From the NCBI GenBank assembly GCA_020852275.1, contig JADZBE010000034.1, positions 62,001 through 126,000 of the forward strand: DNA of 64,000 nucleotides, written 5' to 3'. The notes below the pieces were generated by a model, which worked only from the letters and a program-made list of their open reading frames with translations, searched no databases and was not told where the DNA came from. Origin of the DNA: Phycisphaerales bacterium (GTDB lineage: Bacteria > Planctomycetota > Phycisphaerae > UBA1845). Of the stretch, positions 15,156-23,255 are shown one piece after another (the stretch's first letter is position 1; each line of letters opens with the position of its first letter). A program made the position numbers and the translations under genes.

Positions 15156-18100
15156 ATGAAATCTTTGACGAACCGGAAGCCCTGTTCCCTGGGCTTGGAT
15201 GTCGGGGTTGCATCCATCGGTTGGGCGCTCGTCGCCCAGAATGAGCCCGATCGCCCCGCAGAGCTGATCGGCGCCGGCGTTCACGCCTTCGATGAGGGGG
15301 TCGAAGGCGACATCGAGTCCGGGAGGGATGAAGCCCGCGGGGCTGCTCGGCGCCTTGCCCGGCTGCCCCGCCGGATGTTTTGGCGCCGCCAGCGCCGCAG
15401 ATACAAGCTGCTCCGCCTGCTCCAGCGGGCAGGCTTGCTTCCGGAAGGGGCGATCGGCACGCCGCAGGCGATGCACGAGTATCTGCTCAAGATCGACGCC
15501 CGGCTCCGCGATCAGCACCCCGCCAAGGGCGACCGCATCGCCGCGCACCTGCTGCCCTACAGACTCCGCGTCCGGGCGCTCGATCACGCGCTGACTCCCA
15601 TGGAGCTGGGCCGAGCGCTCTACCACCTTGCCCAGCGCCGCGGGTTCCTCTCCAACCGCAAGTCTCTGACGAAGGACGAGGACGAGGGCGTCGTCAAGCA
15701 GGGCATCGCCGAGCTTCAGGCCAAGATGGACACCGCCGGAGCGCGAACCCTCGGGGAGTACCTCGCCGGGCTGGACCCCGAAACCGAGCGCATCCGCAAG
15801 CGCTGGACAGCGCGGCAGATGTACCTCGACGAGTTCAACCACATCTGGGAGGCCCAGGCGTCGCATCATCCGGCCATCCTGACGCCCACCTTCCGGAACG
15901 ATCTACACCGCGCCATCTTCTTTCAGCGCCCGCTCAAGTCGGCCGCGCACCTCATCGGTCGTTGCGAACTCGTACCCACGGCCCGCCGCGCCGCGACGGC
16001 GGACCGCCTCTTCCAGCGCTTCAGGATTCTTCAGACGGTCAATAACCTGGAGATCATTCCACCGAATGAAGCCTCTCGTCCGCTCGACGCCGCGCAGCGC
16101 GAAAAAGTCATCTCCGCGCTCATCCATGACGGCGACCTGACCTTTGCAAAGATCAAGGGCAAACAGGTTCTCGCCCTGCCGAAGGGATCCGAGCTGAAGC
16201 TCTGGAGTCAGGACGAGGAGAAGAAGCTCCCCGGGCATCGCACCGACGAGAAAATGCGCGCCGTCTTTGGCGACCGCTGGGACGACCTCCCGGAAGAGAA
16301 GCGGGAGGAAATCGTCCTCGAGATTCTCAGTTACGAAAAACCCGACGCCCTCGAACGTCGCGCGATCAAGGCTTGGGGACTTGATCCCGAAAAAGCAAGG
16401 GAACTCGCCGAATTGCGCCTCGAACAGGGCCACGCCGCACACAGCCGCAAGGCCTTGCGCATACTCATCGAGCGGATGTCGGACGGCACGCGCTATGGAA
16501 CAGCGCGGCGGGAGCTGTTCCCCGGGAGTTTCAAATCCTGCGAACCAATTGACCGGCTGCCTCCGCTGCGAAAAGCAATCGGCGAAATCCGCAACCCCGC
16601 CGTCGAGCGCACGCTCACCGAACTTCGCAAACTGGTCAACGAAATCGTCCGCGTCTTCGGCAAGCCTGAGATCATCCGCATCGAACTCGCCCGCGACCTC
16701 AAGCGCGCCCGCAAGGAACGCGAGCGCCTGTCAAAGGAGAACGCCGCGCGGGAGAAGCTCCGTCTGAAGGCCAAGGCGAGAATCCTCGCCGAAGCCGGCG
16801 TGCAGGAACCGCGCCGCTCGGATATCGAAAAGGCCCTGCTCTGGGAAGAATGCGAAGGAGAGTGCCCGTACACGGGTCAGTCCATCCCCTTCGCCTCCCT
16901 CTTCGGACCGGCGCCGCAGTTTGACGTCGAGCACATCCTTCCCTTCAGCCGCTCGCTCGACAACAGCTTCCTCAACAAGACCCTCTGCGCCGTCGCCGAA
17001 AACCGCGACCACAAGCGCAACCGCACGCCCTTTGAAGCCTACTCAACCGACATGAAGCGCTACGAGGACATCCTCGCCCGCGTCCAACGCTTCAAGGGCG
17101 ACGCCGCGGAGGTGAAGCTGCGACGCTTCGAAATGCAGCAAATCCCCGAGGACTTCGTCTCGCGCCAGCTCAACGACACGCGCCACGCCGCCGTCAAAGC
17201 CGCCGACTATCTCGCGCTCCTCTACGGCGGGCGCACAGACGCCAACGGCCGCCTCCGCGTACAGGTCTCCGCCGGCGGACTCACCGCGCACGTCCGCAAC
17301 GAACTCGGGCTGAACGGCATCCTCGACGACGGCGGACAGAAGACCCGCGAAGACCATCGCCACCATGCCGTCGACGCAATCGTCGTCGCCATGCTCGGAC
17401 CGAAGCAGGTGCATATCCTCCAGACGGCCGCGGAGCGCGCTTCCGCCGCAGGGCGAAGGCTGTTCGCGCCCGTCGAAGAACCTTGGATCGGCTTCCTCGA
17501 CGACGCGCGCAAAGCCATCCTCGCCATCAAGGTCTCCTGGCGACAGGACCGCAAGCTCGCCGGAGGCCTGCACGAGGAAACCAACTACAGCGCCAAGGAG
17601 CATCCGCACGCGGACAAGAAGGGGCAGCCGAAGCCGCATCGCCACGTGCGCAAACCTGTGGACACCATGTCGGAATCTCAGGTCGATGACATTGTGGACC
17701 CCGTCATCCGCGAGCGCGTCCGTGAGTGGATCGTCCGACGCGACGCCAAGGATGATTCCGTCAAGACGCCCTGCCCCGTGACTCACACTCACGATGGCCG
17801 CGAGATTCCCATCAAGACCGTCCGCATCCGCAAGAACGTCGGTGTCGAACCGGTCGGATTGGATCGAACGCCCGAAGGCCCGAAACACGGTGCACGCACG
17901 CGCTATGTCAAGCCCGGCGCCAACCACCACACCGTCATCGTCGCCACGATCAAGAGGGGCCACGATGGAAACGAGACCGAGACCCGCTGGGACGATTACC
18001 CCGTCACACGCCTCGAAGCCCACCGCCGAAAGGCCGGGGGACTGCCGATCATCCAGAAAGACTGGGGCGAGAACCGGATGGTCAAGTTCACGCTGACTAG

Positions 18101-18335
18101 AAACGAGTACCTGCTCATCAAGGACGCGGATGGCGGCGATAGGCTGATTCGCTGCATCAGCGTCTCCGACGGCGCGAACGAGTTCCGACTGCACTCTGAC
18201 GCGCGCTCCGCCACCGAAGCAAGAAAGCCCGGCAGCGGCGCGCGAATCGGCCTGAGTGGCGAGAATATGCGAAAACGCGGGGCGCGGAAGGTCCGCGTCA
18301 CCTATATCGGCGAGGTCATCCCCTGCCATGACTGA
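15156..18335 (+). CDS. cas9: CRISPR-associated endonuclease Cas9, type II-C
   Basis: This is a compact 1,059-residue RNA-guided nuclease. RuvC-I contains LGLDVGVASIGWAL with D15. An Arg-rich bridge helix follows (about 50-80; RRLARLPRRMFWRRQRRR), then the REC lobe. RuvC-II has IIRIELARD with E510. The HNH domain has QFDVEHILPFSRSLDN with catalytic H593 and a CPYTGQ zinc-knuckle-like start. RuvC-III has HHAVDAIVVAML with H737 and D740, so all catalytic residues are present. The C-terminal 300 residues form the WED/PAM-interacting part. The start is ATG 15156, preceded by AAGAGG; the track ORF adds 27 codons that are the anti-repeat. cas1 overlaps its end by 8 bases. Base composition matches neighbouring genes. 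PAM specificity cannot be read from the sequence. Confidence 0.97.
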   Translation: MKSLTNRKPCSLGLDVGVASIGWALVAQNEPDRPAELIGAGVHAFDEGVEGDIESGRDEARGAARRLARLPRRMFWRRQRRRYKLLRLLQRAGLLPEGAIGTPQAMHEYLLKIDARLRDQHPAKGDRIAAHLLPYRLRVRALDHALTPMELGRALYHLAQRRGFLSNRKSLTKDEDEGVVKQGIAELQAKMDTAGARTLGEYLAGLDPETERIRKRWTARQMYLDEFNHIWEAQASHHPAILTPTFRNDLHRAIFFQRPLKSAAHLIGRCELVPTARRAATADRLFQRFRILQTVNNLEIIPPNEASRPLDAAQREKVISALIHDGDLTFAKIKGKQVLALPKGSELKLWSQDEEKKLPGHRTDEKMRAVFGDRWDDLPEEKREEIVLEILSYEKPDALERRAIKAWGLDPEKARELAELRLEQGHAAHSRKALRILIERMSDGTRYGTARRELFPGSFKSCEPIDRLPPLRKAIGEIRNPAVERTLTELRKLVNEIVRVFGKPEIIRIELARDLKRARKERERLSKENAAREKLRLKAKARILAEAGVQEPRRSDIEKALLWEECEGECPYTGQSIPFASLFGPAPQFDVEHILPFSRSLDNSFLNKTLCAVAENRDHKRNRTPFEAYSTDMKRYEDILARVQRFKGDAAEVKLRRFEMQQIPEDFVSRQLNDTRHAAVKAADYLALLYGGRTDANGRLRVQVSAGGLTAHVRNELGLNGILDDGGQKTREDHRHHAVDAIVVAMLGPKQVHILQTAAERASAAGRRLFAPVEEPWIGFLDDARKAILAIKVSWRQDRKLAGGLHEETNYSAKEHPHADKKGQPKPHRHVRKPVDTMSESQVDDIVDPVIRERVREWIVRRDAKDDSVKTPCPVTHTHDGREIPIKTVRIRKNVGVEPVGLDRTPEGPKHGARTRYVKPGANHHTVIVATIKRGHDGNETETRWDDYPVTRLEAHRRKAGGLPIIQKDWGENRMVKFTLTRNEYLLIKDADGGDRLIRCISVSDGANEFRLHSDARSATEARKPGSGARIGLSGENMRKRGARKVRVTYIGEVIPCHD

Positions 18336-19347
18336 GCGCATCATCGACCTCGCCGAGTCCGCTGCGTACCTGCACGTCCGCAACCGGCAACTGGTCATCG
18401 AGCGCCATCCGAGCCGCGGGCTTCAGTCCGCGCGAACCCACGATCCCGACGGCACTTCCGATTCCGCGGATGCACCGGTCACTCCGGCGGACTGGGGCGT
18501 GGAAGTCCCAACCCCCACCGAGCTCGCCGTCCCCCTCTGCGAAGTCGCCGCCCTCATCGTCGCTCACCCGCAGGTGCAGTGCTCGCAGCCCGTGCTCGCC
18601 GAACTCATGAATGCCGGCACCGCCTTCATCGTCTGCGACGCCCGCTCGCTCCCGGTCGGCATGATGCTCCCGCTGAGCGCCAATACGGTTCAGGCGCAGC
18701 GCCTCATCGCACAGGCTTCCGCGCCCCTCCCCCTCAAAAAACAGCTCTGGAAGCAGATCGTCCGCCGCAAGATCACCGCGCAGGCGGAACTGCTCACCGA
18801 GCTGCGCGGCGGCGACCACGGCCTTGCCGACCTTGCCCGCGACGTGCGCTCCGGCGACCCCGACAACCGCGAGTCCGTCGCCGCCCGGCGCTATTGGCCC
18901 GTCCTCTTCGACGATCCCAACTTCCACCGCCGCTTCGACGCCCGCGACGCCAACCGCCTGCTCAATTACGGGTACGCCGTCCTCCGCGCCGCCATGGCGC
19001 GGGCCATCTGCGGAGCGGGTCTGCACCCCACGCTCGGCCTGCACCATCATCAACGCGACAACCCCTTCTGCCTGGCCGACGACTTGATCGAGCCTTACCG
19101 CCCGCTCATCGACGCCGCCGTCGTCGAGCACGTCCGCGAGAACCGCGGGACGGAGCTGGACCGCATCGGCAAACAGTCGCTGCTCGAGGCCGTTCTTGCG
19201 CGGTACGACGCCGATGGCGAAGTCCGCACCCTGTTCGACTTGTGCGCCCGCACGGCCGTCTCGCTGGTCCAGACGCTCGAACGACAAACCGATCGTCTTG
19301 ATTATCCGAAGAAACTGGGTGAAGCGCCTTCAGCGCCGCGCCCGTAA
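18328..19347 (+). CDS. cas1: CRISPR-associated integrase Cas1 (type II)
   Basis: This is a 339-residue metal-dependent spacer integrase. The start is ATG 18328, which overlaps the cas9 stop by 8 bases (translational coupling); the track ORF starts 24 codons earlier inside cas9. The catalytic residues can be placed at E182 (NRESVAARRYWP), H239 (GLHPTLGLHHHQRDNPF) and the acidic pair in LADDLIEPYRP (D252/E255). The N-terminal beta domain carries an apparent 20-25 residue Asp/Pro/Ser-rich loop near residues 32-58. It works with Cas2 to insert spacers. No cas4 or csn2 is present, which defines subtype II-C. Confidence 0.96.
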   Translation: MTERIIDLAESAAYLHVRNRQLVIERHPSRGLQSARTHDPDGTSDSADAPVTPADWGVEVPTPTELAVPLCEVAALIVAHPQVQCSQPVLAELMNAGTAFIVCDARSLPVGMMLPLSANTVQAQRLIAQASAPLPLKKQLWKQIVRRKITAQAELLTELRGGDHGLADLARDVRSGDPDNRESVAARRYWPVLFDDPNFHRRFDARDANRLLNYGYAVLRAAMARAICGAGLHPTLGLHHHQRDNPFCLADDLIEPYRPLIDAAVVEHVRENRGTELDRIGKQSLLEAVLARYDADGEVRTLFDLCARTAVSLVQTLERQTDRLDYPKKLGEAPSAPRP

Positions 19348-19362
19348 CGAAGCGGTGTCGGC

Positions 19363-19383
19363 TGTCCTCTCCCCGAGAGGACA
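19363..19383 (+). promoter_or_regulatory. Perfect hairpin in the cas1-cas2 intergenic spacer
   Basis: TGTCCTCT-CCCCG-AGAGGACA forms an 8-bp perfect stem 16 bases after the cas1 stop. No U-tract follows, so it is not a classical terminator; it could be an RNA-processing or mRNA-stability hairpin. The 91-base gap is unusual for this otherwise coupled operon. Confidence 0.45.
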
Positions 19384-19438
19384 CGCTCGCGGAAAATCGC
19401 CCGCGCCGCCATGACTACGAAAAAGGAAAATCGCCCTC

Positions 19439-19783
19439 GTGCCCTCGACCCAGGTCGCCCTTTCCGGATATCGCCCCGTGTGGCTGTTCGCCATGTTTGA
19501 TCTGCCCGTTAAGACCCCCGCCGATCGGAAGCGCTACGCGCGGTTCCGCAAGTTGCTGCTTAACGACGGGTTCTGTATGATGCAGTATTCCGTTTACGCG
19601 CGGTACTGCGCCAGCGAGGAGACCGCCGCCGTGCACCGGCAGCTTGTGCGCGAGGGCGTGCCGGACGAGGGGCAGGTTCGGCTGCTGGCCGTGACCGACC
19701 GGCAGTTCGGAAAGATGGAGAATTACATTGGAAAAAAGCGAAAGCCGGCGGAGGAGCCCCCCCGCCAGCTCATGCTTTTCTAG
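19439..19783 (+). CDS. cas2: CRISPR-associated protein Cas2
   Basis: This 114-residue ferredoxin-fold protein is the structural partner of Cas1 in spacer acquisition. It begins with the expected first strand, SGYRPVWLFAMFDLPVKT, in which the Asp is the conserved Cas2 residue. KRYARFRKLLLNDGFCMMQYSVYAR and VRLLAVTDRQFGKM follow. The start is a GTG with AAGGA about 12 bases upstream, since no in-frame ATG exists before the conserved strand. It is the last cas gene; the first CRISPR repeat begins 49 bases after its stop and no AT-rich leader is evident between them. Confidence 0.95.
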   Translation: MPSTQVALSGYRPVWLFAMFDLPVKTPADRKRYARFRKLLLNDGFCMMQYSVYARYCASEETAAVHRQLVREGVPDEGQVRLLAVTDRQFGKMENYIGKKRKPAEEPPRQLMLF

Positions 19784-19832
19784 CGCCGTTGTCGCCCTAA
19801 GCCCTTGCCTGCCAACCGGTTACGCGACGACT

Positions 19833-21650
19833 AGTGTATCTGAGCGACGCTTCCCGGCAAGCCACAGCGTGGTTTCTGAGGATGTTCGGGGGTGCATAAG
19901 TGTATCTGAGCGACGCTTCCCGGCAAGCCACAGCGGCGACGACAGCACCCAGACGGCGGGCTAAGTGTATCTGAGCGACGCTTCCCGGCAAGCCACAGCA
20001 TGCTCATCATCCTTCATGGGCAAAGATTGTAGTGTATCTGAGCGACGCTTCCCGGCAAGCCACAGCTGGTCGGACGCGCGGTCGTGTCCATCTCCGAGTG
20101 TATCTGAGCGACGCTTCCCGGCAAGCCACAGCCGCCGGACGGGTTGCCGATAGGCTTCACGTAGTGTATCTGAGCGACGCTTCCCGGCAAGCCACAGCAC
20201 GGAATGGAACACGCCGAATGGCTCTTGAAAGTGTATCTGAGCGACGCTTCCCGGCAAGCCACAGCGGTAATGCGTAGTTGGTTTTCCCCGTCCCAAGTGT
20301 ATCTGAGCGACGCTTCCCGGCAAGCCACAGCTTATCGGCGTCGCTGCGCCGGGCCGGGCAGAGTGTATCTGAGCGACGCTTCCCGGCAAGCCACAGCTTA
20401 TCGCACTCGCCGGTGCGTGCCTGCTGGAGTGTATCTGAGCGACGCTTCCCGGCAAGCCACAGCCGCGCGGGAATCGAACCCGCGCCGCGACGTAGTGTAT
20501 CTGAGCGACGCTTCCCGGCAAGCCACAGCAGGGGTTCGAGGGCACGATTCAAGCCTTCTAGTGTATCTGAGCGACGCTTCCCGGCAAGCCACAGCACCGG
20601 GACACGGACACGAAATCAGCCAGCAAGTGTATCTGAGCGACGCTTCCCGGCAAGCCACAGCGCATACGTTCAAGGGCCCGGCAATTCGATGAGTGTATCT
20701 GAGCGACGCTTCCCGGCAAGCCACAGCTGAGGATCAGTACTATACGCCGGTGTCGGGAGTGTATCTGAGCGACGCTTCCCGGCAAGCCACAGCTTCGAGG
20801 GCAGCGGGGAATTGTACGCTTCGAGTGTATCTGAGCGACGCTTCCCGGCAAGCCACAGCGGCTCCGCTGTGCGGCGTCCTCACCACGCTAGTGTATCTGA
20901 GCGACGCTTCCCGGCAAGCCACAGCAGTGCGGTAACGCCTGAAATCCCCCTCGTAGTGTATCTGAGCGACGCTTCCCGGCAAGCCACAGCGGAGTGGAGG
21001 CTGTATCGTGATTCGCATCAAGTGTATCTGAGCGACGCTTCCCGGCAAGCCACAGCATGAAAAACTACGGCATCCTGCTGGGCATAGTGTATCTGAGCGA
21101 CGCTTCCCGGCAAGCCACAGCGGATTCAGGCCGGCACGATTGCCAAGGAAGAGTGTATCTGAGCGACGCTTCCCGGCAAGCCACAGCGTGAGCGGGGATG
21201 CTAGTTCGTTGTTGGCTAGTGTATCTGAGCGACGCTTCCCGGCAAGCCACAGCTTGAACGTTCCCGGCAATCGCATGATCCGCGAGTGTATCTGAGCGAC
21301 GCTTCCCGGCAAGCCACAGCCAAAGACGGCGTCGCCGATGTCAAGCCCGTAGTGTATCTGAGCGACGCTTCCCGGCAAGCCACAGCACGTTTGTGATGGC
21401 GGTGGGGTGGCGGTTGAGTGTATCTGAGCGACGCTTCCCGGCAAGCCACAGCGGTGCGTTGTTTGGTATTGTCGTGGGGGTGAGTGTATCTGAGCGACGC
21501 TTCCCGGCAAGCCACAGCGCTGTGCGGGCAGCCCATCCACCGTGATTGAGTGTGTCTGAGCGACGCTTCCCGGCAAGCCACAGCTTCCTCGACAAGAGCG
21601 ACCACAAGGCAAATAGTGTATCTGAGCGACGCTTCCCGGCAAGCCACAGC
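19833..21650 (-). CRISPR. CRISPR array, 28 repeats of 36 bp and 27 spacers (29-31 bp)
   Basis: Repeats start at 19833 and recur every 65-67 bases to 21615. Twenty-one spacers are 30 bp, spacers 2, 17 and 19 are 29 bp, and spacers 3, 6 and 22 are 31 bp. On the plus strand the repeat begins AGTGTATCTGAGCGACG and ends GGCAAGCCACAGC. All copies are identical except repeat 27 (21549), with one A-to-G change at position 6. The crRNA-sense strand is inferred to be minus because the predicted tracrRNA anti-repeat pairs with that strand, so transcription would run toward cas2. Spacer 10 (20464-20493) carries a canonical tRNA T-arm. Confidence 0.98.
21615..21642 (-). promoter_or_regulatory. Repeat-embedded promoter (shown for repeat 28; present in every repeat)
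   Basis: In crRNA sense each repeat contains TTGCCG, 16 bases, then TACACT as its last six bases (here 21642-21637 and 21620-21615). Initiation would fall about 7 nt into the spacer. Repeat-internal promoters that produce individual crRNAs are established for Neisseria II-C arrays; this match is inference from sequence. Confidence 0.5.
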
Positions 21651-21716
21651 CAAAGCACACTGCTCGCAGAGCAGTGGCACAATGTATCGGAGCGACGCCC
21701 CCGCACTGTCACTCCT
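21651..21716. repeat. Terminal degenerate CRISPR repeat (21681-21716) and hairpin in the preceding spacer-length segment
   Basis: Exactly one period after repeat 28, AATGTATCGGAGCGACGC keeps 16 of the first 18 repeat bases, then diverges. The 30 bases before it hold the perfect hairpin CACTGCTC-GCA-GAGCAGTG (21658-21676), so this is probably not a normal spacer. The efp stop codon (21709-21711) lies inside this degenerate repeat. Confidence 0.8.
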
Positions 21717-22266
21717 TTTCCTTGCCCGAATACGTGCCGTCGCGCGTGTTTACGCGGATGAGGTCGCCGGTTTTGATGAACAGCGGGACTTGGAGCTTCA
21801 GTCCGTTCTCCAGCTCGGCCTCCTTCTGCACGCTGGAGCCGACGCCGCTGTGCGAGGGGCCCGCGGTGAGCGCGACGTGCAGTTGCGCCGTGTCCGGCGC
21901 GTCGAAGCGCACGGGGCGACCCTCGACGAACATCACGCGGTAGGCCTCGCCTTCCAGCATGAACGGCGTGAACGAGCCGATGAGGGTCCCGGGCAGCTTG
22001 AGTTCCTCGAACGTCTCCGAGTCCATGAAGATGTAGTCGTCGCCGTGGTGGTAGAGGTATTGCACCTGGCGGTAGGTGTATTCCGCTTCGACGACGGGGG
22101 TCAGCTCGTCGAGCGTGCGATCGACCTGGCGCCCGTCGATCAGGTCGCGCAGCGCGACGTGGACGTTGGGCCGCCCTCGACCCGTGTGCCGTTCGTGAAA
22201 GTCGGAGACGATGAAGAGGTGGTTCTGGTGACGCAGGACCATGCCCCGCTTGAGCGGAGTGTTCAT
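21709..22266 (-). CDS. efp: Elongation factor P (EF-P family)
   Basis: This 185-residue factor relieves ribosome stalling at polyproline. The start is ATG 22266, with AGGAGG 9 bases upstream; the track ORF adds 24 spurious codons. The three EF-P domains are visible: the KOW-like N-terminal part (KRGMVLRHQNHLFIVSDF), the middle OB domain (YIFMDSETFEEL) and the C-terminal OB domain ending VPLFIKTGDLIRVNTRDGTY. The tip loop reads HTGRGRPNV, with Arg (R30) where E. coli has the modified Lys34. The gene runs into the CRISPR array, which is read from the same strand. Confidence 0.93.
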   Translation of the reverse strand: MNTPLKRGMVLRHQNHLFIVSDFHERHTGRGRPNVHVALRDLIDGRQVDRTLDELTPVVEAEYTYRQVQYLYHHGDDYIFMDSETFEELKLPGTLIGSFTPFMLEGEAYRVMFVEGRPVRFDAPDTAQLHVALTAGPSHSGVGSSVQKEAELENGLKLQVPLFIKTGDLIRVNTRDGTYSGKEKE

Positions 22267-23255
22267 TGCAGCGCCTCCTGATTTGACCTGCGGACGCGCG
22301 GAACGTTCAGCGCTATCATACCTTCGCGCTGCGGCCATGCCTACGAAGAGTCGTGTTTTTCAAGGACGCCGTCGCACAACGGAGCCGCGACCGTGAGACG
22401 CTTCGCGCAGGATAACCAAGCCTAGCCCATGAGGGATCAAGTGTTCTCCAACGAAACCGCGGGTTCTGACACAGCTTATATCCCTCTCTCCAAGGCCACC
22501 GCGTATCGCGACTCGAGATCCCCCGGGCGCGGCTCGCATCCCGCTCGGTGCGGGAAGGTTGGCAATTCGCGGGCCAGAACCGGGCTTGGGCCGGCGGTTG
22601 AGAGCTGGTGGTTGGGGCTGGCGGCTTGGGCTGGCGGCTTGGGGCAGGCGGATCAGCTCGTTTTCCCCGCGCAGGCGGGGATCCTGTTCGTCGCGGAACG
22701 ACAGGTTACCCGGACGTCCAACTCCTCGCGGGGCCACGGGCGAAGCGGGCATCCTGAACGTCAGGGAGCGGCAGGCGCACGCAGCCTGTGGTGACCGGGC
22801 TACAGACGGAGGTTCCGGCTTGTCGACTCAGAACGACGCCAAAGAAACACCAACTGGAAAGCCGGTGCCCCGACTGGAAAGCCGGTGCCCCAACTGGAAA
22901 GCCAGTGCCCCGACTGGAAAGCCGGTGCCCTGGCAGCCCGTGGTGAAACCCGAAACCAGTCGTGGGACCCGTCACCCCCGCGCCGGCGGGGGGCCAGTCC
23001 GCTCAGGAAAACCGTGGGATTCTCATTTCCCCGTCGCCTGCCGGCTGGATTCCCGCCTTCGCGGGAAGGACGCGCGATGCCTTTCACCACGGGCTGCTAA
23101 CTGGAAGGGGTCTTCGCGATCGACTGCTGGTTCCGAATCCCAGCGAGGCCTGATAGGCTCCCGCGTCCGTTTTGGACGACGGATCGGCAACTGATCAGCG
23201 TGCCGAATCCGCTACGGGGCGTCGGGCATCTTATCGAACTGGAGCATCCTCGGTC
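22267..23255. repeat. Large gap with a 20-bp tandem repeat (22851-22930) and dispersed palindromes
   Basis: The 989-base gap has no convincing gene. At 22851-22930 the 20-mer (C)(A/G)ACTGGAAAGCCGGTGCCC occurs four times in tandem with few changes. Palindromes CCCCGCGCAGGCGGGG (22666-22681), CCCCCGCGCCGGCGGGG (about 22975-22991) and GGATTCCCGCCTTCGCGGG (from 23047) belong to the family found near 0.6, 4.9 and 24.9 kb. Also present are short direct repeats of GGCTTGGGCTGGCGGCTTGGG near 22620. Long track ORFs here are products of the repeats. Confidence 0.65.

Noticed and set aside
19411-19500. Short ATG frame (MTTKKENRPRALDPG...) just before cas2
   Set aside because: It overlaps cas2 in another frame and ends after about 30 codons; the GTG start of cas2 in its own frame fits the family.
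19784-19832. A csn2, cas4 or AT-rich leader between cas2 and the array
   Set aside because: Only 49 GC-rich bases are present, with no ORF and no leader-like composition.
20464-20493. A tRNA gene in the array
   Set aside because: Only the T-arm (30 bases) is present and it is exactly one spacer long, so it is a spacer derived from a tRNA gene.
21651-21680. A 28th spacer between repeat 28 and the degenerate repeat
   Set aside because: Its length fits, but it is largely a perfect hairpin next to efp and is better read as boundary or terminator sequence; left unresolved.
19797-21761. Many ORFs across the array encoding CREASLRYT, LAGKRRSDTL, YLSDASRQATA or SERRFPASHS repeats
   Set aside because: They are translations of the CRISPR repeat in different frames, interrupted by unrelated spacers; no start sites or family support.
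22559-23194. 211-aa ORF upstream of the MFS gene
   Set aside because: It reads through the 20-bp tandem repeat and several palindromes; sequence is repeat-derived.
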